DNA of 18,794 nt from VBAS01 sp035764525 (GTDB lineage Bacteria; Bacteroidota; Bacteroidia; Chitinophagales; Chitinophagaceae): positions 1-18,794 of the forward strand of contig DASTZB010000530.1 of assembly GCA_035764525.1 (NCBI GenBank). The letters run 5' to 3'. The notes below the pieces were generated by a model. That model was not told the origin of the DNA, did not search any database, and saw nothing but the letters and a program-made list of their open reading frames with translations. How positions within the stretch are numbered: the first letter of the stretch is position 1; every line of letters begins with the position of its first letter. The position numbers were made by a program, and so were the translations under genes. This document shows, piece by piece, positions 13,865-18,794 of the stretch.

Positions 13865-15520
13865 ATGAATTTATTTTTTCAAAAACATCATCGTTTACTT
13901 TTTTATAGCAGCTGGTTATTGCTTGCATTGGCGCAGGCCGCTTCCACAGAATTAATTGCTGACGAAGCCTACTATTGGGTGTATTCACGATTTCCGGCCT
14001 GGGGTTATTTTGACCATCCGCCGATGATCGCCTTCTTAATTAAAGGTGGCTATGCAGTTTTTCATAATGAGCTCGGCGTAAGATTGATCTGCGCTGTACT
14101 TAGCACACTAACTATTCTAATTACTGAATCACTTATTGAAAGAAAAAATCCATTTCTCTTTTATACAATTGTATTAAGCATCGGCTCATTGCAAATTGCC
14201 GGATTTTTGGCTGTGCCCGATACCCCTCTATTGTTTTTCACCGCTTTATTTTTTTATATCTATCGTTCTTTTATTAAAAATATAAATTGGCAAAATGCAT
14301 TGTTGCTTGCCATAGCCATCAGTTTACTTTTTTATACCAAGTATCATGGCTTATTGATAGTTCTCTTTACATTCTTATCAAATATTAAATTATTTCTTAG
14401 GTGGCAAACATGGCTGGCGGGTTTTTTTGTATTGATATTGTATGCTCCGCATCTTTTATGGCAATGGGATCATGATTGGGTAAGTTTTCGATATCATCTA
14501 TTCGAAAGCAATGTGAGTTCGTATAAATTTGCTTATACTACGGATTATCTTCTTGGTCAAATTTTACTTGCAGGTCCATTAGCGGGTTTTATCCTTTTGC
14601 CGGCGGCGTTTATATATAAAGTGAAAACGCAATCTGAAAAAGCGCTCAAGTTCACATTGATCGGTATTTATTTAATTTTTCTAATAAGCTCTTTTCGTGG
14701 AAAAGTAGAAGTAAACTGGACAATGCCCGCCTTAATTCCTTTGATCATTTTAGGTCATCAATTTCTTATTGACAAAATTTCTTGGATAAAGCCATTAAGA
14801 ATACTTGCATTCGCTTCTCTACTACCAATTATTGCCGCCCGCATTTATCTTGTTGTTGATATTGGACCCGACAATTCATTAAAAGGAAGATTTCATAATA
14901 AGCTTTGGGCAAAAACGATCGCACAAAAAACAGGCGATATTCCGGTTGTATTTTATAACTCTTACCAGCGGGCATCTTTGTTTTGGTTTTATAGTGGTGT
15001 GCCTTCTCATTCACACAATTGGTATGGTGACCGCAAAAGCAATTATAATTTCTGGCCAACAGAAAGTAACCTGCTTGGTAAAAAAGTTTTTATAGCCGAT
15101 ATATATAGTCTTCAAGCTTTTTCAGATTCTGTAAAAACAAAAAAAGGTTGGGTGGGGTTTAGTTTGGATAGCACGTACGCCGCATTGGGAGGAATCAAAT
15201 TGATTGTTGAACAAAAACGTATTGGAAAAGCTGACTCCGTTCTTTTCATTTTTAAGATCACTCCTCAGGTGCCTGTGGAATATCGAAACTTTCTTCAGTC
15301 ACATTCCAGTATAAGCACGGACTTGCTCATTGGTATTTTTAGTGGAAAAAATATGATACGAGAAATCAAAACAGGCATTACTGCACAACAAATTGCAAAC
15401 CAAAGAACTCCTTTTGACATATCAATACCTCGTGATCTGCCTGTTACAAATTATGAGATCCGCTTAGGAATTAAAACAAAAAACTATCTGACGACCCATA
15501 ATAGTGAGACAATCCATTAG
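13865..15520 (+). CDS. GT39/ArnT-like membrane glycosyltransferase
   Basis: A 551-residue polytopic membrane protein of the GT-C fold (PMT_2/ArnT family), which uses a polyprenyl-phosphate sugar donor. The catalytic loop after the first membrane segment reads ELIADEAYYWVYSRFPAWGYFDHPPMIAFL, with the Asp-Glu pair (DEAYYW) and the FDHPPM motif conserved in ArnT-like enzymes. About ten to eleven hydrophobic segments follow, then a soluble C-terminal region of roughly 180 residues with PVVFYNSYQRASLFWFYSG. Reading from ATG 13865 gives MNLFFQKHHRLLFYSSWLL; the frame extends to a TTG at 13847, but ATG is more likely. It begins 26 bases after the NadR-like gene and is the last gene of the plus-strand run, ending 9 bases from the convergent mtgA. 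The substrate may be lipid, protein or a surface glycan. Confidence 0.88.
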   Translation: MNLFFQKHHRLLFYSSWLLLALAQAASTELIADEAYYWVYSRFPAWGYFDHPPMIAFLIKGGYAVFHNELGVRLICAVLSTLTILITESLIERKNPFLFYTIVLSIGSLQIAGFLAVPDTPLLFFTALFFYIYRSFIKNINWQNALLLAIAISLLFYTKYHGLLIVLFTFLSNIKLFLRWQTWLAGFFVLILYAPHLLWQWDHDWVSFRYHLFESNVSSYKFAYTTDYLLGQILLAGPLAGFILLPAAFIYKVKTQSEKALKFTLIGIYLIFLISSFRGKVEVNWTMPALIPLIILGHQFLIDKISWIKPLRILAFASLLPIIAARIYLVVDIGPDNSLKGRFHNKLWAKTIAQKTGDIPVVFYNSYQRASLFWFYSGVPSHSHNWYGDRKSNYNFWPTESNLLGKKVFIADIYSLQAFSDSVKTKKGWVGFSLDSTYAALGGIKLIVEQKRIGKADSVLFIFKITPQVPVEYRNFLQSHSSISTDLLIGIFSGKNMIREIKTGITAQQIANQRTPFDISIPRDLPVTNYEIRLGIKTKNYLTTHNSETIH

Positions 15521-15529
15521 ACCTTTCAT

Positions 15530-16252
15530 CTATTTCTTTTTTTCAACCACTTTTTCCTTAATTATATCTTGTACATCCGGATCACCTTCCAGATTATTCA
15601 TTTGCTGCAATACCCATTGTCTTCTGCCTGCAACATAATTTGATAAAGGCTTGACAGAGTAATTTTTCGGATTCGGTAAGCAAGATGCAATCATTGCTGC
15701 TTCCACTCTCGTCAAAGATGCCGCAGGCTTATTGAAATAAGACTGTGATGCCGCCTCGATACCATAGATCCCTCTCCCCATTTCAATTACATTCAGGTAA
15801 ACTTCTAAAATCCGCTTCTTACTCCAGATCAGTTCGATCATAAAAGTAAAATATGCTTCAAGACCCTTTCTTATCCAGCTCCGTCCCTGCCATAAAAAAA
15901 CATTTTTTGCAACCTGCTGACTGATGGTGCTTGCACCATGAATACGGTTCGGCTTTCTTTTGTTATACGCCATTGCTTTCTTAATATTCTTCCAATCAAA
16001 TCCACTATGATCTGGAAAGATCTGGTCTTCGGAAGCAATCACGGAAAGTTTTGCATTGTAAGAAATTTTATTCCATCCTACATAATCTCTTTTTAATCCA
16101 TTCCCACTTAGCCAGCTTATCAGTTGGGTCAAAGTGACCGGTGGATTTACCCATCTAAAAAGAAGTATGCAAAAAAAATGAAAGAAAAAAAGGAAAATGA
16201 AAACCCGCTTGGTCCATTTCCAAACTTTTTTCAAAAACATCTTTGTCTTCAT
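15530..16252 (-). CDS. mtgA: Monofunctional biosynthetic peptidoglycan transglycosylase
   Basis: A 240-residue GT51 enzyme that polymerises lipid II into glycan strands without transpeptidase activity. One membrane anchor lies at about 16-34 (RVFIFLFFFHFFCILLF). The GT51 motifs are in order: motif 1 IASEDQIFPDHSGFDW (residues 72-87) with catalytic E75, motif 2 HGASTISQQVAKNVFL (105-120), motif 3 RKGLEAYFTFMIELIWSKKRILEVYLNVIEMGRGIYG (128-164), then AASQSYFNKPAASLTRVEAAMIA. The length matches E. coli MtgA (about 242), so no transpeptidase domain is missing. It lies 18 bases downstream of the LysE-family gene and its end is 9 bases from the convergent glycosyltransferase. A basic tail (KEKVVEKKK) ends the protein. 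Confidence 0.96.
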   Translation of the reverse strand: MKTKMFLKKVWKWTKRVFIFLFFFHFFCILLFRWVNPPVTLTQLISWLSGNGLKRDYVGWNKISYNAKLSVIASEDQIFPDHSGFDWKNIKKAMAYNKRKPNRIHGASTISQQVAKNVFLWQGRSWIRKGLEAYFTFMIELIWSKKRILEVYLNVIEMGRGIYGIEAASQSYFNKPAASLTRVEAAMIASCLPNPKNYSVKPLSNYVAGRRQWVLQQMNNLEGDPDVQDIIKEKVVEKKK

Positions 16253-16270
16253 TGGACTGCAAAATAACTC

Positions 16271-16903
16271 TTAGATCTTATCTGCGTAAAAAATCAATCC
16301 CCAAAGTAAGATGATGCCGAACCCAAATAATACAAGTCCATTGATACGGCTGAGGATTTGAATATTATGCGGGGTAAGTTTTTTCCTGATCTTCTGCGCC
16401 ATCATTACTTTTAAAAGGTCGGTAGCCAATACAAATGCCAGACAGGTAATAAATGCGATGATGCGGTTTTCTATTGTAAGAGTGATAAGCGTGGTAGATG
16501 TGGTAAGCCAAAAAATAAAAACTGCCGGGTTAAGGGTATTCATAAGAAATCCTGAAAGAAATGTTTTTACATAGTCTTTTTTAGTGAGGCTTAAAACCTG
16601 AACACCACTGTCATCCACTTTTACTTTCTTAAAAAAAATGAAAAAAACTCCCATCGATATAAGAAATGTACTTCCTATAATTCCAATAAAATTTTTGTGC
16701 TCCACCATGTAACCAAATAATTGTGTAAACACATTACTGATTAATACAAGTGTAATATCCGATGCCGAAACGCCCAATATAAATGCGATACCGCCACGAT
16801 GCCCGTTATTAAGGCTCTGCTTTATGATTGAAAAAACGACCGGGCCAACTGATATTGTCAGTAACAAACCAAGAGTAATTCCCTTTAGAATGGCTTCAAA
16901 CAT
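16271..16903 (-). CDS. LysE-family transporter
   Basis: A 210-residue, six-segment membrane protein of the LysE/RhtB exporter family. The N-terminal signature is LTISVGPVVFSIIKQSLNNGHRGGIAFILGVSASD (residues 16-50), with the usual SxGPxxxxxxxxSLxxG pattern. A cytoplasmic basic loop (KKVKVDDSGVQVLSLTKKDYVKTF) separates segments 3 and 4, followed by LNPAVFIFWL, a motif typical of the family. Members export amino acids or related metabolites by proton-coupled transport; which one is not readable. It lies 80 bases after the GH3 gene and 18 bases before mtgA. The spacing suggests possible co-transcription with both. The product is the expected length for the family (about 205). Confidence 0.9.
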   Translation of the reverse strand: MFEAILKGITLGLLLTISVGPVVFSIIKQSLNNGHRGGIAFILGVSASDITLVLISNVFTQLFGYMVEHKNFIGIIGSTFLISMGVFFIFFKKVKVDDSGVQVLSLTKKDYVKTFLSGFLMNTLNPAVFIFWLTTSTTLITLTIENRIIAFITCLAFVLATDLLKVMMAQKIRKKLTPHNIQILSRINGLVLFGFGIILLWGLIFYADKI

Positions 16904-16983
16904 TATTACTAAAATAATGATTTACTTGTGGGTTGGCTAATGAAAAGTACAGTGATGTAAGCTATGATAAAATAAAAGGGGTG

Positions 16984-18516
16984 TCAGGTCTTTCCATTTC
17001 CTAAAAACCGGTTCCAGTCTTCCAGCATTTTCCCCTTCATTACTCTTGGAAATTTATGCTGGCTGCCCAGCTTTCCTTTCAGCTCCATAAATTTCATAAA
17101 TTTCTCTTCTGGTAACTGTTCAAGAAAAACTTCTCTTAATGCGCTGTCTCTTTCGGTGGCATAGTCATCATTGAGTTTGCGCAGATGCTGATCAATTTTA
17201 TTTTTTAGTAGTTCGGTGTTGCAGTTATCATTGCTTGCGATATACCATTTGTGTGCAAAAAAGCTTTGATAAGGAAATCCGACAACGGTGTATTCAGGGA
17301 TACTGATATTTAATTCCTCGCTTACAAGCTCTATTGCCTTGTTCATATTCTCCACACTAAGATGTTCGCCGGTCAGGCTAAGAAAATGTTTTGTACGACC
17401 CGTAATCGCCACCTCGCAATGTTCAACATCAACAAATTTTATCGTATCGCCGATCAGGTATCGCCAGGCCCCGGCATTGGTGCTTATTAGTAATGCATAT
17501 TCTTTTCCTTCCTCTACTTCATGAATCATTTTCACTTCGGGATCGGGAGCCAAGTTGCCATCGTGGTCAAAATTCTTATCATCAAATGGAACAAACTCAA
17601 AATAGATATTATTATCAAGAACAAGCTTCATTCCTTTTGCATGTTCTCTTGTTTTATAACCAATAAATCCTTCGCTTGATAAATAATTCTCGATATAGAC
17701 GATGGGCTTCCCTAATAATTTCTCAAACCCCTTTTTATATGGTTCAAATGCAACGCCACCATGAACAAAAAATCCAAGGTTGGGCCATATCTCATGAATA
17801 TTTTGCACTTTGTAATGTTCGATCACCATTTCCATGCACATCTGGCACCATGCCGGCACGCCAACGATGTAACCAATATCCCATTCCCGGGCATGTTCGA
17901 CTATCTCATTCAACTTTTCCTTCCAATCTTTCATCGCAGCAATTCTTCCTCCCGGTTTATAAAAGGTCTGAAACCAGAATGGCCTCTTTTTAGCAAGGAT
18001 GCCGCTGAGATCACCCGCATACCAACCCGCTTTTCCTTTTTGCAGATCAGTAGCACCGCCGATCATCAGGAAACCCTTTGTCATTGCATTATAAGGAAGG
18101 TTCTCGTAACTAAAAAGTGTGATCAGTTGCTTAACATAGTTAATGGTATTGCTGCGCAGCATTTCTTTTGTAACAGGAATATATTTACTTGCTGCTTCGG
18201 ATGTGCCCGAGCTAAGTGCATAGTATTTTATTTTTCCGGGCCATGCTACATCGGGCACTCCTTCCAATGTTTTCTTCCACCATTCAGCATAAATCTTATT
18301 GTAATCATGAACGGGGACTAATTCCTGGAAACTTTTTGCAGGAAGACGGCTTAAAAGAATATCATCAAAGCGATATTGTTGGCCAAATTCTGTGAACCTT
18401 GCTTTACGAAGTAATTTTTTTAAAACCCTGATCTGTTGTCGCCGCGGATCATTTTGAGGAATGCGCAATGCTGCAGCGATCGCTTTTGGAATTTTTATGT
18501 CAATAATGTTGGCCAT
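16984..18516 (-). CDS. GH3 auxin-responsive-promoter family protein (adenylating acyl-amino acid ligase fold)
   Basis: A 510-residue member of the GH3 family, which in plants adenylates auxin, jasmonate or benzoates and joins them to amino acids. ATP-binding motifs of the ANL-like fold are clear: YYALSSGTSEAASKYIPVT (98-116, P-loop-like SSGTS), YIENYLSSEGFIGY (274-287) and WRYLIGDTIKF (351-361), followed by the hinge ITGRTKHF (371-378). No signal peptide or membrane segment is visible, so it is cytoplasmic. Bacterial GH3 proteins are common in Bacteroidota but their substrates are mostly unknown; a carboxylic acid plus an amine or amino acid is the natural guess. It begins the run GH3-LysE-mtgA on the minus strand, 80 bases after the end of a family 2 glycosyltransferase. 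Confidence 0.93.
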   Translation of the reverse strand: MANIIDIKIPKAIAAALRIPQNDPRRQQIRVLKKLLRKARFTEFGQQYRFDDILLSRLPAKSFQELVPVHDYNKIYAEWWKKTLEGVPDVAWPGKIKYYALSSGTSEAASKYIPVTKEMLRSNTINYVKQLITLFSYENLPYNAMTKGFLMIGGATDLQKGKAGWYAGDLSGILAKKRPFWFQTFYKPGGRIAAMKDWKEKLNEIVEHAREWDIGYIVGVPAWCQMCMEMVIEHYKVQNIHEIWPNLGFFVHGGVAFEPYKKGFEKLLGKPIVYIENYLSSEGFIGYKTREHAKGMKLVLDNNIYFEFVPFDDKNFDHDGNLAPDPEVKMIHEVEEGKEYALLISTNAGAWRYLIGDTIKFVDVEHCEVAITGRTKHFLSLTGEHLSVENMNKAIELVSEELNISIPEYTVVGFPYQSFFAHKWYIASNDNCNTELLKNKIDQHLRKLNDDYATERDSALREVFLEQLPEEKFMKFMELKGKLGSQHKFPRVMKGKMLEDWNRFLGNGKT

Positions 18517-18596
18517 AAGGTGATACTAAAGTTACGATTGTTCAAAGGATTGGGGCGAATATACAATGATGTGACGAATAGCGTGTTGATATGTGT

Positions 18597-18794
18597 TTAA
18601 CGGAAGGGAAGTGTTGTCATAGCCAGTATTTTTCGAAAACCTATTCCCGCATGCAAAAACAATCTGTATAAGGTTGGTTTATTCCCATAATGTTTTCTTA
18701 CAAACAGATCCATCGCATTATAAAAATCCCGGATATATTCATGGTTGTAAATAGTGCTGCCTCCTTTTAAATGTGTAACGCTAACCTTGCCGAG
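18597..18794 (-). CDS. C-terminus of a family 2 glycosyltransferase (partial at right edge)
   Basis: On the minus strand a 65-residue frame enters from the right edge and stops at TAA (18597-18599). It begins LGKVSVTHLKGGST and continues with YIRDFYNAMDLFVRKHYG, ending in FRKILAMTTLPFR. VTHLxGGST followed by a (Y/F)xxRKHYG stretch is the usual C-terminal part of GT2 rhamnosyltransferase-like enzymes of the GumK/WbbL kind, after the DVDLCxR catalytic region (which lies outside the window). Such enzymes add sugars to surface glycans from the cytoplasmic face of the membrane. Its stop is 80 bases before the start of the GH3 gene on the same strand, so it may be the preceding gene of that transcript. 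Confidence 0.82.
   Translation of the reverse strand, partial: LGKVSVTHLKGGSTIYNHEYIRDFYNAMDLFVRKHYGNKPTLYRLFLHAGIGFRKILAMTTLPFR

Noticed and set aside
16904..16983. Terminator or separate promoter between GH3 and the LysE-type gene
   Set aside because: No stem with a T-run and no clear promoter boxes; the gap is left unassigned.
17676..18321. Long plus-strand open frames opposite the GH3 gene
   Set aside because: They lie entirely antisense to a strongly conserved gene with intact family motifs and have unnatural composition; shadows of the real frame.

Overview
The window looks like chromosomal DNA from a Bacteroidota bacterium, most likely a Chitinophagaceae-type relative. The grounds are an AT-rich genome with mostly weak ribosome-binding sites, a two-component propeller/Y_Y_Y sensor kinase paired with a LytTR regulator, formate-dependent PurT, a stand-alone NadR-type kinase next to PnuC, a GH3-family adenylating enzyme, and intergenic palindromes. 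Taxonomy is inferred from gene content and style only.

Left end (1-1140): the C-terminus of an unidentified protein ends 12 bases before a GC-rich, multi-armed inverted repeat. This resembles an integron attC site or another cassette-boundary palindrome. Next to it is a decayed copy of a cupin gene, then a single-domain CheY-like receiver. The intact cupin paralogue lies beyond the receiver (1136-1495, minus). The left end is therefore the most accessory-like part of the window.

Middle (1136-10750): mostly minus-strand genes. They are the cupin, purT, a SnoaL/NTF2-like protein with its own terminator, an 11-base-overlapping pair (an alpha/beta hydrolase with a Cys nucleophile, and a group II PLP decarboxylase), and a histidine kinase/LytTR response regulator pair. 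One plus-strand M23-type lipoprotein converges on the decarboxylase with no intergenic base between the stop codons.

Right-centre (10751-15520): plus-strand genes. They are a small membrane protein, a probable methanethiol S-methyltransferase (mddA) with a 41-residue membrane peptide directly behind it and a strong terminator, then a compact run pnuC - tag - nadR-like kinase - GT39-type glycosyltransferase. PnuC and the NadR-like kinase together make a nicotinamide riboside import-and-phosphorylate module. The 3-methyladenine glycosylase sits between them and overlaps the kinase by 19 bases. The kinase carries an in-frame insertion made of CAGTCNA-like heptamers.

Right end (15530-18794): minus-strand run of a glycosyltransferase family 2 C-terminus, a GH3-family enzyme, a LysE-family exporter and the monofunctional transglycosylase mtgA. 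I saw no rRNA, tRNA, CRISPR array or complete insertion sequence. No wholly new system is proven. The best leads are the cassette-like left edge, the repeat-invaded NadR-like kinase, and the Cys-hydrolase/decarboxylase pair.
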